NCBI RefSeq assembly: GCF_902762735.1
Contig: NZ_CACWPP010000002.1
Coordinates: forward strand, 38,197-102,196
Direction: 5' to 3'
Length of the DNA stretch: 64,000 nucleotides
Source: an uncultured Ruminococcus sp.
Lineage (GTDB): Bacteria > Bacillota > Clostridia > Oscillospirales > Ruminococcaceae
The translations under genes and the position numbers were made by a program. Below, piece after piece: positions 1 to 8,410 of the stretch. How positions within the stretch are numbered: position 1 is the first letter of the stretch; each line of letters starts with the position of its first letter. The notes beneath the pieces are model-generated. The model was given only the letters and a program-made list of their open reading frames with translations, made no database searches and had not been told where the DNA came from.

Positions 1-38
1 ACCACAAAAACAGCGGCTTTAAGGTTCTTGGCGTATAT
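1..38 (-). repeat. B-family element B0, partial, cut by window edge
   Basis: Reverse complement of the inner right part of element B4 (57090-57127): it shares the ACGCCAA...CCGCTGTTTTTGTGGT segment. The terminal inverted repeat would lie just left of base 1. The copy joins element A3 at a shared G+C-rich hairpin, giving a B/A chimera. Confidence 0.7.
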
Positions 39-118
39 CTTTCCCCCGCCGCAGGCGGGGGAAAAGTACGAAAGAACAGCCATTTTGTATCATCAGCAAT
101 ACAAATCAAAATTGGGAG
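39..118 (-). repeat. A-family element A3, one end replaced
   Basis: Carries the hairpin CCCCCGCCGCAGGCGGGGG at about 42-62, then the A-family inner segment (AGAACAGCCATTTTGTATCA) and the A terminal repeat ending in ATTGGGAG at 118. The opposite A terminal repeat is missing and B-family sequence stands in its place. It lies downstream of the LRR gene, whose stop codon is at 193. Confidence 0.75.
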
Positions 119-192
119 AAAAAAGAAAATGCAATTTCAGCTAAATGCCAAAATTGCATAGACTATTCTTGTGCATTTTTCCCAATAAAGCG

Positions 193-918
193 TTATTTGC
201 GCGAATCAATAACAAAATTGCGGCAATAATTCTTCACAAAGCCTTCCATATCCTCATCAAACATTCTTTTCAGCCTTTCGGAGGGAATATCTGCGGCGGC
301 ATTCTCGTCGATGACCCATATCTTATAAGCCTCGTTGGAAGCGTACAGCGATGCGGCATTGTAATCATAAACATCATCGCCCATATCGACCGCCCGATGA
401 CCGTCCAGCGCTATCTCGTTGACCTTATCGCCTATCATGCCCGACTGCATTACGTGGTGAGCCATTTCTTCTGCGGCATATTCGGCATCGCCGCTGTTTT
501 CAAACTCCATAACAGCGCGTTCAAAGAACTTCTCGTTCTTCACCAGCAGTTGGTAGGCATAGATAGCATACCTCTTTTTGCCCGCCATGATGGAAGTATC
601 TGTAAATGCATGCTCACCAATTATCGAAACGCTTTCGGGTATGGGCATCGGTTCTAGCTTCTTACAGCTGAAAAACGCAGTCGAGCCTATCATCTTGACC
701 GTATCGGGAATGTTCACCTTTCTCAGGTGACGGCAGCAGCCGAAAGCATAATCGCCGATTATCTGCACGCCATCGGGCAAAGTGACATATCTCAAAGAAC
801 TGCACCCGCCGAAAGCGGCTTCTCCTATCTCAATTACCCCGTCGGGTACGACTATTTCAGAAACACCATCTTCCTCTATGTAGCCCACAAGAATACCATT
901 CTCTATTTCAAATGCCAT
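193..918 (-). CDS. BspA-type leucine-rich repeat protein
   Basis: A 241-residue protein without signal peptide. Residues ~10-110 contain about four LRR_5 (BspA/TpLRR-like) units with the pattern I-P-x-x-V-x-x-I-G-x-x-A-F-x-x-C, for example around VPDGVIEIGEAAFGGC and IPESVSIIGEHAF. The remaining ~130 residues are predicted to be mostly helical and acidic and are not recognised. LRR_5 proteins are abundant in Ruminococcus and are usually linked to protein-protein binding; with no export signal, a cytoplasmic role is more likely here. GGAGG lies 10 nt before the ATG. The gene stands alone, with repeat-element sequence after its 3' end. The exact function is unknown. Confidence 0.85.
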   Translation of the reverse strand: MAFEIENGILVGYIEEDGVSEIVVPDGVIEIGEAAFGGCSSLRYVTLPDGVQIIGDYAFGCCRHLRKVNIPDTVKMIGSTAFFSCKKLEPMPIPESVSIIGEHAFTDTSIMAGKKRYAIYAYQLLVKNEKFFERAVMEFENSGDAEYAAEEMAHHVMQSGMIGDKVNEIALDGHRAVDMGDDVYDYNAASLYASNEAYKIWVIDENAAADIPSERLKRMFDEDMEGFVKNYCRNFVIDSRK

Positions 919-1104
919 TTTTATTTAACCTCCGTAATCGTTCGCGATGTCTGCATTGAAAAAAATGCCCGAAAATATAAAATCTAACAATATTATATTA
1001 CTTTTTTGCCGACTTGTCAATGGCTTTCAAGGTTTTTTAAGCTAAAATGCCAAAGTGGAAACCCTCACATTTTTTTCGGCGGCAGACCGCCCGCGCGGTG
1101 CTGT

Positions 1105-2043
1105 CTAACGCCTGTCAAAGTCGATAAACTCCAGCATGACCACCGACAAAAACGAGAACAGCACCACGAATATACCGAGATTTCGCCAGCATTTCAGCAC
1201 GTTCTCGGTGCTTGATTCGTACCTTTTCTCCTGATTGTTGCTGCCGCATTCGAGCATCAGCTCGTCTTTTCTCTTTGAGGCGGTGATATAGTCCAGCATC
1301 TCATCGACGGGCTTCTGCCCCTCTATCTCCATGCTCCTCATCTTGCTCATGGAAGTCCACAGCGATGTCATGGGGAGCGAATTGTACTCGCCCTGCGCAC
1401 AAAGCGAGGTCAGTCCCCATTTTGACACAGTGAGATATGACATTTTGTAAGCGTTGCCCGTCAGCGAGAAAAAGCCCCCCGAAAATATCAGCTGGAAGAT
1501 CAGCAGGAACGGCACTACCGTCATGGCAGTGGTGGTCGTTTTCACAAACGAAGATATGAACAGCGCTATCATGTCAGCCGCATAGGTTATCAGGAACATC
1601 GTGAAGAACATATCAGCCATCGGGTCTAAGACATAGCCCGTTGTCGGCATCCTGACCTTCGCAAGCACCATCACGGCAATAGTTATCGCCGCCTGACAGC
1701 TGCACAGGAACGCCTGATAGATCATGTGGGCGAACACATATGAGGTCATATGCAGACCCGAGCGATGCTCGCGCTTGATTATGTGCCTTTCGCGGCAGAT
1801 GACCTGTATCGAGTTGAAGAAGCCGTTCCATATGCAGATGCAGGAGAACGCAAATGCGCCCCTCAGCGTGCCTTCCATCGAGACATTCATCTTTTTGCCC
1901 ACCACGAACGACACAAGCCCCGAGATGAACGCCGCCATAGGAAGAACTTTCCAGTCGTTCCTGAAAATAAACATGCGAAACAGCTTGCCCAGATAGATAA
2001 AGGTCTGGCTGACGCGCCCTGCGTGTTTTGAAGCCTTTTCCAT
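1105..2043 (-). CDS. ABC-2 type transporter permease
   Basis: A 312-residue membrane protein with about six hydrophobic segments, beginning near residues 30-50 and ending with one at the C-terminus (~290-308). It has the layout of ABC2_membrane (ABCG-like) permeases. Its ATG overlaps the stop codon of the ATPase gene by one base (TGATG), so the two are translationally coupled and probably form one exporter. The substrate cannot be read from the sequence. It is the last gene of the add-ATPase-permease operon. Confidence 0.85.
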   Translation of the reverse strand: MEKASKHAGRVSQTFIYLGKLFRMFIFRNDWKVLPMAAFISGLVSFVVGKKMNVSMEGTLRGAFAFSCICIWNGFFNSIQVICRERHIIKREHRSGLHMTSYVFAHMIYQAFLCSCQAAITIAVMVLAKVRMPTTGYVLDPMADMFFTMFLITYAADMIALFISSFVKTTTTAMTVVPFLLIFQLIFSGGFFSLTGNAYKMSYLTVSKWGLTSLCAQGEYNSLPMTSLWTSMSKMRSMEIEGQKPVDEMLDYITASKRKDELMLECGSNNQEKRYESSTENVLKCWRNLGIFVVLFSFLSVVMLEFIDFDRR

Positions 2044-3359
2044 CAGCTCACACCCCCTGCTTTCATAGTGGAATACTTTCGCACAAAGTCATCTGCCTTG
2101 CCCTCGCCGCCCTCTTCTGTGCGGTTTACGGACATGAGTATCTCCTCCATCGTCCGCTTGCCGAAAAATTCATAAGCATCTATCGTGTTGCCGTAGTATG
2201 CCAGTCTGCCCGTGCGCTTCGCGTCTTTTGCCACGACTATGACATCGTCGAACAGGTCAGCCACGCGGTCGGGCGTGTGGGTTATGACTATGACTATCTT
2301 GCCCGTGTTGGCTATCGAACGCAGTTTTTCAAACAGCGCCCTTGCCATAACGCCGTCAAGTCCCGAATCAGGCTCATCGAGAATAAAAAGCGTGGGGTCT
2401 GAGATATACTCCATCGCGATGGAAAGCCTTTTCCTCTGCCCGCCTGACAGCTTGTCCACCAGACTGCTTTTTACGGGAGTCAGCCCGAAAGTGGCAAGCA
2501 CGTCGTTTATGCGGTTTCGGCGCTTGTCCATCGAATAATCGGCGGGAAGTCTCAGCCTTGCCGCGTCGGAGAGCGTCCTGTAAACCGTGTCACTGCCGCG
2601 CACAAGGTCCTGCTGAGGCACGAAGCCGATGTCGTATTTCATGCTGTTATACTGCTTGTACACATCGTTCACGCCAAGCGTGATGACGGCTTTCGCCTTT
2701 TCGTAGCCCGTCACCGCGTTGAGGAAAGTCGTCTTGCCCGAACCCGAACCGCCCAGCAGAAGCACCATATGCCCCATAGGTATATTCAGGTGAATGTCTC
2801 TCAGCAGAACTTTCCTTTTAAGAAAACTCATGGCTGTGCGGCTGGTGATGTTTATGGAAAGACCGGGCGAGGTCAGATCTGCTTCGAGACCGCTCAGCTC
2901 GGCAGCCGCGCCCGCATCGTCAAAGGGATAGCCCTCAGCGGTCTTAAAGCTCTTCCCAAAGCCCCAGATGACCGCGCAAAGCCAGTCCAGCGCTATCCAC
3001 GGGACTACCCACAGCCTGTTCCTGCCGAACGCATAGCAAAGACCGAAACACACCCTTATCCTGAATATCGTTTGGGGTATCAGTATCAGCAGAAACAAAA
3101 ACGCCGCGATCATGTACGGGAGCGAGCCCGCCTCAAAAAATATACAGCAGAGTATGGCGGCATCAGCGCACGATTCCAGCAGAGCGAGTATGCGCCCCTC
3201 ACCGTCGCGCACCGCACACACGCCCAGATAGTATTGCCTGAACAGCGGAACTACCGAGAACCAGCCTTTTTTTCCGCACTTTTCAAATATGCGGCACAGC
3301 CCGACTGTCTCTATGAGCTGTGCCGCGAGAAACACAGCAAGCTCTGCATACCTATCCAT
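2043..3359 (-). CDS. ABCG-like ABC transporter ATPase with N-terminal membrane domain
   Basis: A 438-residue protein in two parts. Residues ~1-150 hold several hydrophobic helices and a GWFSVVPLFRQYYLG segment resembling the DUF5684 membrane domain. Residues ~180-420 are an ABC ATPase with Walker A GGSGSGKTT, signature LSGGQRKRLS, Walker B LFILDEPDSGLD and a switch histidine (VITHTP). The chosen ATG at 3359 follows GGGGGCG and overlaps the end of the adenosine deaminase gene by 8 bases; an in-frame upstream extension lies inside that gene and was rejected. With the coupled permease it should form an exporter. The substrate is unknown. Confidence 0.85.
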   Translation of the reverse strand: MDRYAELAVFLAAQLIETVGLCRIFEKCGKKGWFSVVPLFRQYYLGVCAVRDGEGRILALLESCADAAILCCIFFEAGSLPYMIAAFLFLLILIPQTIFRIRVCFGLCYAFGRNRLWVVPWIALDWLCAVIWGFGKSFKTAEGYPFDDAGAAAELSGLEADLTSPGLSINITSRTAMSFLKRKVLLRDIHLNIPMGHMVLLLGGSGSGKTTFLNAVTGYEKAKAVITLGVNDVYKQYNSMKYDIGFVPQQDLVRGSDTVYRTLSDAARLRLPADYSMDKRRNRINDVLATFGLTPVKSSLVDKLSGGQRKRLSIAMEYISDPTLFILDEPDSGLDGVMARALFEKLRSIANTGKIVIVITHTPDRVADLFDDVIVVAKDAKRTGRLAYYGNTIDAYEFFGKRTMEEILMSVNRTEEGGEGKADDFVRKYSTMKAGGVS

Positions 3360-4374
3360 CAACAGCGCCCCCTGCCGCAAGACCAAGCTCCGCCCTGACC
3401 CGCGCCTTGACGCGCTCGCCCGCAAAAGCGGCTTCAACGGCATTTTCAAGCAGCTGACGCTTCTGTTTGCCGTCAATGCCGAACAGCTCTTCGGCATAAC
3501 GGTATTCTGCCGCAATATCCGTCCTTTCTATGGCGGGGTCATCGGTATTCAGCGTAACTTTCAGCCCCTGCGAAAAATAGCGCATGAACGGGTGTTCTGC
3601 CATATTTTCCACCGCATGGGTCTGACGGTTGCTGGTAAGGCACATCTCTAAAGGTATGCCCTTTTCCCTGACAAGCTCCGCAAGCGCACCGTCCTCAAAG
3701 CACCTTACGCCGTGACCGATGCGCGATGCCCCGAAGTTTACAGCCTCCCTGATGCTGTCAGCGCCGTCCGCTTCGCCCGCGTGAATGGTGAACGGTATGC
3801 CCTTATCTGCGGCATTTTCAAACAGCTCACGATAATTTCGCGTGGGGAACAGCGCTTCCGCACCTGCAAGGTCCATAGCCGCCGCGCCGCCTTCCGCAGA
3901 CAGATATTTCGCGGTAAGCGCCAGCGTTTCGGCGTTTTCCTTTTCGTTGCCGCGCCCGCGCATACAGCAGAGTATCAAGCCCGCATCGAACGGACAGCTC
4001 TCCAGCCCGTCAAGCACAGCTCTTACAGCGTCCTCCTGCGACATGCCCCGCTGACAGTGCAGCTGAGGTGCAAAGCGTATCTCGGCATAAACGACTCCCT
4101 GTTCAGCCAGCGACTTGCAGACGAGTTTCGTGCATTCCGCAAGGGCTTCCCTTGTCTGCAAAAGGGTCAGCGGAAGTTCAAAACAGCGAAGAAAATCGTT
4201 CAGGCTCAGACATTCGGGCGGGACGCACAGCTGTTTTTCAAGCAGTTCATCTTCGGGCAGAGCCATGCCCTGCATCTCGCCCAGCCGCCTTGCGATAAGC
4301 GGAGTAACAGCGCCGTCAAGGTGAAGATGAAGGTCAATAAATCTATCATTTCTGTTAACAATCGGTCTATCCAA
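3352..4374 (-). CDS. add: adenosine deaminase family protein
   Basis: A 340-residue metal-dependent hydrolase that should convert adenosine (or a related purine) to inosine in purine salvage. Visible motifs are the metal-binding FIDLHLHLDG near the N-terminus, HAGE (catalytic region), GHGVRC, and TLNTDDPAI with the metal-binding aspartate pair. The start is a TTG at 4374, placed 6 nt after GGGAGGT; longer in-frame versions run into a repeat element and were rejected. Repeat element A4 lies about 35 bases upstream of the start, between promoter and gene or within the promoter region. It is first in an operon with an ABC exporter, a pairing whose logic is not obvious. Confidence 0.87.
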   Translation of the reverse strand: MDRPIVNRNDRFIDLHLHLDGAVTPLIARRLGEMQGMALPEDELLEKQLCVPPECLSLNDFLRCFELPLTLLQTREALAECTKLVCKSLAEQGVVYAEIRFAPQLHCQRGMSQEDAVRAVLDGLESCPFDAGLILCCMRGRGNEKENAETLALTAKYLSAEGGAAAMDLAGAEALFPTRNYRELFENAADKGIPFTIHAGEADGADSIREAVNFGASRIGHGVRCFEDGALAELVREKGIPLEMCLTSNRQTHAVENMAEHPFMRYFSQGLKVTLNTDDPAIERTDIAAEYRYAEELFGIDGKQKRQLLENAVEAAFAGERVKARVRAELGLAAGGAVDG

Positions 4375-4410
4375 AATAAAACCTCCCGACAAAGAGATAC
4401 AAATATCTGA

Positions 4411-4483
4411 TCCCAATTTGGCTGTGTATTGTTCCCCCTGCCGAAGGTGTGGGAACAATAGCAATAAACATCAAAATTGGGAG
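4411..4483. repeat. A-family element A4, internally deleted
   Basis: A 73-bp copy with terminal repeats TCCCAATTTGGCTGTGTATT and ACATCAAAATTGGGAG. A diverged hairpin (GTTCCCCCTGCCGAAGGTGT) is present, but the AGAACAGCC...ATCATC segment is deleted. It is flanked by AATATCTGA (4402-4410) and AATATCTAT (4484-4492), an imperfect 9-bp direct repeat consistent with a target duplication. Confidence 0.8.
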
Positions 4484-4492
4484 AATATCTAT

Positions 4493-4882
4493 ATATATTT
4501 TACTACTAAGCGGCGTGTTTGTCAACATATATTATCAAATAAACGAAAACTGCTCCGCGCGGGCGGGGCAGGCTGAGACTGCGAAGACAGGGCGAAAGAG
4601 GGCGCAGTGAACTCCACGCGCCGAAAATTTCGGAAAAAAACTGCGTGAGGGCAAAAAAAACGCCGTCATGCCGTCATTTCAGCCAAAATAACAGCAGGCA
4701 GACGTTATATTTACAGAAATTTGCAGGCTGTCCGCCCCACAACTCCCGCTTTAGGGGACTTGCCCGCGCTGAAACGCCGATCTGCGCCCGACCGCAGGCA
4801 GAAACAGCGGCGAACGGTCGGATATGTCCAAAAAAGCCCCCCGCAGTAGCGCGGCAAGGCGAAAGACGTTCCCCCGAAAAGG
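4493..4882. other. 390-bp G+C-rich gap without a recognised gene
   Basis: No convincing reading frame with a ribosome binding site was found. It contains a dyad CGACCG/CGGTCG (4789-4794 with 4815-4820), a possible hairpin around 4730-4760 (GCCCC paired with GGGGAC) and the doubled word GCCGTCAT at about 4661-4676. It may hold an unrecognised structured RNA or decayed sequence. Confidence 0.4.
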
Positions 4883-5608
4883 CTATTTACCGCACTTTTT
4901 CAGCACTTCCGAGACCCGCGCCAAGTCGTCGGCATTATCTATCTCGGTACACAGGCGCGAACCGATCTCCAGCGGGAAGATACTGCATCTGTCAGAAACG
5001 GCATTGAATGCGTTTTCCGCGTAACAGCGCCGTTTGCTGTCATCTCCGCTCTCGCAGAAAGCCGTGATGCTCTCCAGCCAGATCTGCATATCTGCTTTAA
5101 GTATCTTGTAAAGCGGCTGAGCGGCGAGCGCATTGTCGAAAAATTCGACACCTATGCGGACTATCTTCCCGCTTTCGATCACTGCCTTAAAATCCTTCTG
5201 CGGAATCGGCAGAGCCGAAGAGACCGTCATACAGCTGTTTTCCGCGCGGATAACATCGCCAAGCACGCTCTCTTCAAACACCAGGTCGCCGTGCATCAGG
5301 ATAATATCGTCATCAAGCTCCCCGCGTGCGAGATATATGGAGTAGATGTAATTCGTGACGGCATAACAAGGATTGTTCACAAACTTTGTCCCCGCAGGAA
5401 GAGCAAGTCCTGCGGCATAGCTTTTCAGCACATTTTCGTTGTAGCCCGTCGTGATAACGATATTGTCAAGCCCCTCAGCCGACAGCATTTTCAGCTGACG
5501 ACTGAGGATAGTTTCGTGCGCGGCGATCTCCGTCATGCATTTCGGGCGGTCATCGGTGAGACTGCCCATTCGCGAGCCCCGCCCCGAGTTGAGTATCAGC
5601 ACTGTCAT
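4883..5608 (-). CDS. MobA/LicC-like nucleotidyltransferase
   Basis: A 241-residue protein with the nucleotidyltransferase N-terminus LILNSGRGSRMGSLTDDRPK, where the G-x-G-x-R-M loop and a following P-K are the NTP-binding signature. An acidic LMHGDLVFEE motif provides the metal-binding aspartate. The layout matches choline-phosphate cytidylyltransferase (LicC) or sugar-phosphate nucleotidyltransferases (NTP_transferase_3). The start at 5608 follows a GGGGTGAGGTG ribosome site, and the gene begins 10 bases after the stop of a 68-residue gene, so the two are probably cotranscribed. The sugar, alcohol or nucleotide used is not determinable. Confidence 0.8.
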   Translation of the reverse strand: MTVLILNSGRGSRMGSLTDDRPKCMTEIAAHETILSRQLKMLSAEGLDNIVITTGYNENVLKSYAAGLALPAGTKFVNNPCYAVTNYIYSIYLARGELDDDIILMHGDLVFEESVLGDVIRAENSCMTVSSALPIPQKDFKAVIESGKIVRIGVEFFDNALAAQPLYKILKADMQIWLESITAFCESGDDSKRRCYAENAFNAVSDRCSIFPLEIGSRLCTEIDNADDLARVSEVLKKCGK

Positions 5609-5618
5609 GTCCCGCACC

Positions 5619-5825
5619 TCACCCCTCGCCCTGCGCAAAATACGACGCGAGCTGTTCATCGGTCAGCTCAGCGCCGATGTCCCAGCCGTTTTTGTAGGCG
5701 GTCATGTCGGGCACTCTGACTTCCCTGCCGTTTTCGAGTATCAGCGTGACCATCGGCTCTTCGCCCTCAGCAAAGCCTTCACAGCCGTTATCAGGCTCGA
5801 TGAGATCGGTTATCTTGTATTTCAT
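5619..5825 (-). CDS. small acidic protein of unknown function
   Basis: A 68-residue acidic protein beginning MKYKITDLIEPDNGCEGF. It has a short beta-like segment (VTLILENGREVRVPD) and ends ASYFAQGEG. I do not recognise the family. The ATG at 5825 follows GGGAGGGG with normal spacing. Tight spacing with the downstream nucleotidyltransferase suggests co-expression. It may be a small adaptor protein. Confidence 0.65.
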   Translation of the reverse strand: MKYKITDLIEPDNGCEGFAEGEEPMVTLILENGREVRVPDMTAYKNGWDIGAELTDEQLASYFAQGEG

Positions 5826-5979
5826 GGTATCCCCTCCCAAAACATTATAGCATGTGCGGGCGCAAAAATCAAGCGGAGTTTCGGGCGAAGAAAATTTCGG
5901 GCGGGCAGATAAAATTAGCGGTAAATTCACTAAGTTAAAACGCAGAGTTAATAATTTTGATATATACTGGTAAAGTATA

Positions 5980-6250
5980 TCAAATTTCGGCTGAAAGGCG
6001 CACGGAAGAACAGTCCCGCGAAAAGGCATTATTTGGCAGAGCATCAAATTTCAACTGAAAAACGCCGCCGATGCGAAACTTTCGGGCAGGGACGGCTGAA
6101 ATGCGCACGGCAGAACAGTCCCGCGAAAAGGCATTATTTGGCAGAGCATCAAATTTCGGCTGAAAAACGCCGCTGATGCGAAATTTTCGGGCAGGGACGG
6201 CTGTAATGCGCACGGCAGAACAGTCCCGCGAAAAGGCAATATTTGAAAGG
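5980..6250. repeat. 105-bp tandem repeat, about 2.6 units
   Basis: The word GCGCACGG[A/C]AGAACAGTCC recurs at 5998, 6103 and 6208, an exact 105-bp period. Each unit contains CAGTCCCGCGAAAAGGC and AAATTTC[G/A][G/A]CTGAAA. Units 2 and 3 are nearly identical; unit 1 lacks part of the middle word. The third unit runs into the ribosome binding site of the next gene, so the array forms its 5' flank. Confidence 0.9.
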
Positions 6251-6259
6251 AAAAATAAA

Positions 6260-7240
6260 ATGTCCACAAAAAAGATAAACATAGACGGGCTCGAACTTGA
6301 CGAAGAAGACCGCGAATACGAAGAAAAGCTCGCAAGAGAAGAACAGGAAAAGCGCAGACGCGCAGAGGAACAGGCTGAAGCGGAAAAAGCAGAGCGCGAA
6401 AAACAGAAGCGCGAAGCCGACAAAGAACGCGAACGTCAGATCGCTGAGGAAAAGCTGGAGCTTTTGAAACTGAAATCAGGTCTTGCCGACGAAGAAAGCT
6501 CGGAGCTGACAAAAAATGACGAAACGTTTGAGAAGCCTCAGGGATGGGCGGCTGTTGCAAATTTCTGGTATCACTACAAATTTATAGTCACATTCTCCGT
6601 GATAGCCCTGCTGATAGTGGGTTTTCTGGTGTACACCGAAGCTACGCGCAAGCGCGATGACCTCTGCATAATGGTGGTGACGGATAACGACCTCTCACAG
6701 CGTTCGGAAGAGCTGGAAAAATTCTTTGAAAAATATGTGGACGACCTTGACGGCAACGGCTACGTTCACGTCGGCATAATAAATATCCCCACAGGCAGGA
6801 ACATCGACCCCGTGACAGAAAACACCTATACGCAGAAGTTTCTGGCGCAGGTGCAGACAGGTGAGGCGATGATAGTCATTACAGACTCGCACACCCGTGA
6901 AGATTATATGGAGATGATGGACGATACACTGCCCGAGAAGTTCCCCGACAACAAGTATATCGACGAGAAGGGTTTCAGCTTCAATTCGCAGGTGATGGCG
7001 CAGGAGCTTAAATACGAGCTTATGCCGAATGATGTCCACATGTCCATAAGACTGCCGCAGGCGACCATGAGCCTGAAGACCGAAGAAGCCGCCGCAAAAT
7101 ATGACGAGAGCTTTGAGGTGTTCGCAAAGATAGTCGAAGATATTACAAAGCGCTGTGAAGAGACCTCCGACAAGGGGCTAACCACCGAGCCGATACAGTA
7201 CGACGACGAGAGCAGCAGCTCCGACGCGCAGGAGAAATAA
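6260..7240 (+). CDS. membrane-anchored coiled-coil protein, unknown function
   Basis: A 326-residue protein. Residues ~13-75 are an uninterrupted, highly charged coiled coil rich in Glu, Lys and Arg. One transmembrane helix follows at ~107-126 (FKFIVTFSVIALLIVGFLV region). The C-terminal ~195 residues would face outside and contain a regular alpha/beta sequence, then a Ser-rich acidic tail. There is no cleavable signal peptide. The ATG at 6260 follows GAAAGG. The gene sits directly after the tandem repeat array and has no operon partner on the same strand close upstream. I do not recognise the extracytoplasmic domain; a structural or sensing role at the membrane is only a guess. Confidence 0.75.
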   Translation: MSTKKINIDGLELDEEDREYEEKLAREEQEKRRRAEEQAEAEKAEREKQKREADKERERQIAEEKLELLKLKSGLADEESSELTKNDETFEKPQGWAAVANFWYHYKFIVTFSVIALLIVGFLVYTEATRKRDDLCIMVVTDNDLSQRSEELEKFFEKYVDDLDGNGYVHVGIINIPTGRNIDPVTENTYTQKFLAQVQTGEAMIVITDSHTREDYMEMMDDTLPEKFPDNKYIDEKGFSFNSQVMAQELKYELMPNDVHMSIRLPQATMSLKTEEAAAKYDESFEVFAKIVEDITKRCEETSDKGLTTEPIQYDDESSSSDAQEK

Positions 7241-7363
7241 TGGGGCGAGGGGCTGTGTCTCCCCCGAAAATGCGCAGTTTCGCAAGGGGCTGGGCGGCGG
7301 CGGAGCTTATCAATGCACGCGAATGCAGGTCTGCCAAAAGAGATATGAGAGCGGACTGTGCTA

Positions 7364-7392
7364 TTGACTTGAAAAGGAAGATATGATATAAT
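7364..7392 (+). promoter_or_regulatory. sigma-A type promoter of cysE
   Basis: TTGACT (7364-7369), a 17-bp spacer and TATAAT (7387-7392), 45 bases before the cysE start. The short leader leaves no room for a T-box or S-box riboswitch. Confidence 0.8.
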
Positions 7393-7436
7393 AAAATCAT
7401 ATTATTTCTATATGTTTTAACAGCGGAGGTAACGGC

Positions 7437-8390
7437 ATGGAAATAGAGAGCAGGATACACGGTCTGGTGGACACACTGATGGAAGATTATGGCAAGGGCA
7501 GGATAATCGACGAGATAAAAATGTTTGAACACCCCGACAAGGAAATGGTGGTGGACATTCTTGAAAAGCTCAGGAAAATAATCTATCCCGGCTATTTCAG
7601 GAACAAAAATTACAAGATATATACGGTCAAAAACAACATTTCGATGCTGCTGGAAGATGTGATCTACAATCTGTCCAAGCAGATCGCTCTTGTGTTAAAA
7701 TATGAACCTCGTTTCAGCAAACTGAATGCAGATGAAGTATCGGCTAAAGCGGAGGAGCTGACTTTTGAATTTCTCGATAAAATACCGAAAATACGCGAAT
7801 ACATTGAGACAGACGTTCAGGCTTTCTTTGACGGCGACCCTGCCGCGTATAACACCGATGAGATAATATTCTCCTACCCCGGGATCTATGCGATACTCAC
7901 CAACCGCATAGCGCACGAGCTGTTTCTGCTGGGCGTGCCGCTCATACCGCGCATAATGACCGAGCATGCGCACAGCGTCACGGGCATCGACATCCACCCC
8001 GGCACGACCATCGGCAAATACTTTTTTATAGACCACGGGACGGGCATCGTTATAGGTGAAACGACCGAAATAGGCGACAATGTGAAGATATATCAGGGCG
8101 TGACACTGGGCGCGCTTTCCACGCGCGGCGGGCAAAGTCTGCGCAACAGGAAGCGCCACCCGACCATCAAGGACAACGTAACTATCTACTCGGGCGCTTC
8201 CATACTGGGCGGCGATACGGTGGTCGGCAGAGATGTGGTGATCGGCGGCAACGCATTCATCACAACATCAGTCCCCGACGGCGCGAAAGTCAGCGTAAAA
8301 ACGCAGGAACTGCACTATAATTATCAGAGCGGTCAGCCTGTTGAATGCAAGGAGCTTGACCCCAAAGAGACATGGTATTACATGATCTGA
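7437..8390 (+). CDS. cysE: serine O-acetyltransferase
   Basis: A 317-residue enzyme that should make O-acetylserine from serine and acetyl-CoA, the first step of cysteine synthesis. Residues ~190-300 form a left-handed beta-helix of hexapeptide repeats (DIHPGTTIGKYFFIDHGTG, IVIGETTEIGDNVKIYQGV, GASILGGDTVVG). The catalytic His lies in the HPGTTIG and DHGTG segments. The N-terminal helical part is long, as in the larger Gram-negative-like and clostridial forms. GCGGAGGT is 6 nt before the ATG. A good promoter lies directly upstream. No cysK lies next to it; a GNAT gene follows after 20 bases. Confidence 0.92.
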   Translation: MEIESRIHGLVDTLMEDYGKGRIIDEIKMFEHPDKEMVVDILEKLRKIIYPGYFRNKNYKIYTVKNNISMLLEDVIYNLSKQIALVLKYEPRFSKLNADEVSAKAEELTFEFLDKIPKIREYIETDVQAFFDGDPAAYNTDEIIFSYPGIYAILTNRIAHELFLLGVPLIPRIMTEHAHSVTGIDIHPGTTIGKYFFIDHGTGIVIGETTEIGDNVKIYQGVTLGALSTRGGQSLRNRKRHPTIKDNVTIYSGASILGGDTVVGRDVVIGGNAFITTSVPDGAKVSVKTQELHYNYQSGQPVECKELDPKETWYYMI

Positions 8391-8410
8391 GTAATTTTAA
8401 GGACAGCAAA

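Noticed and set aside
5980-6250. Possible CRISPR array
   Set aside because: The units are contiguous 105-bp copies without variable spacers, and no cas genes are present.
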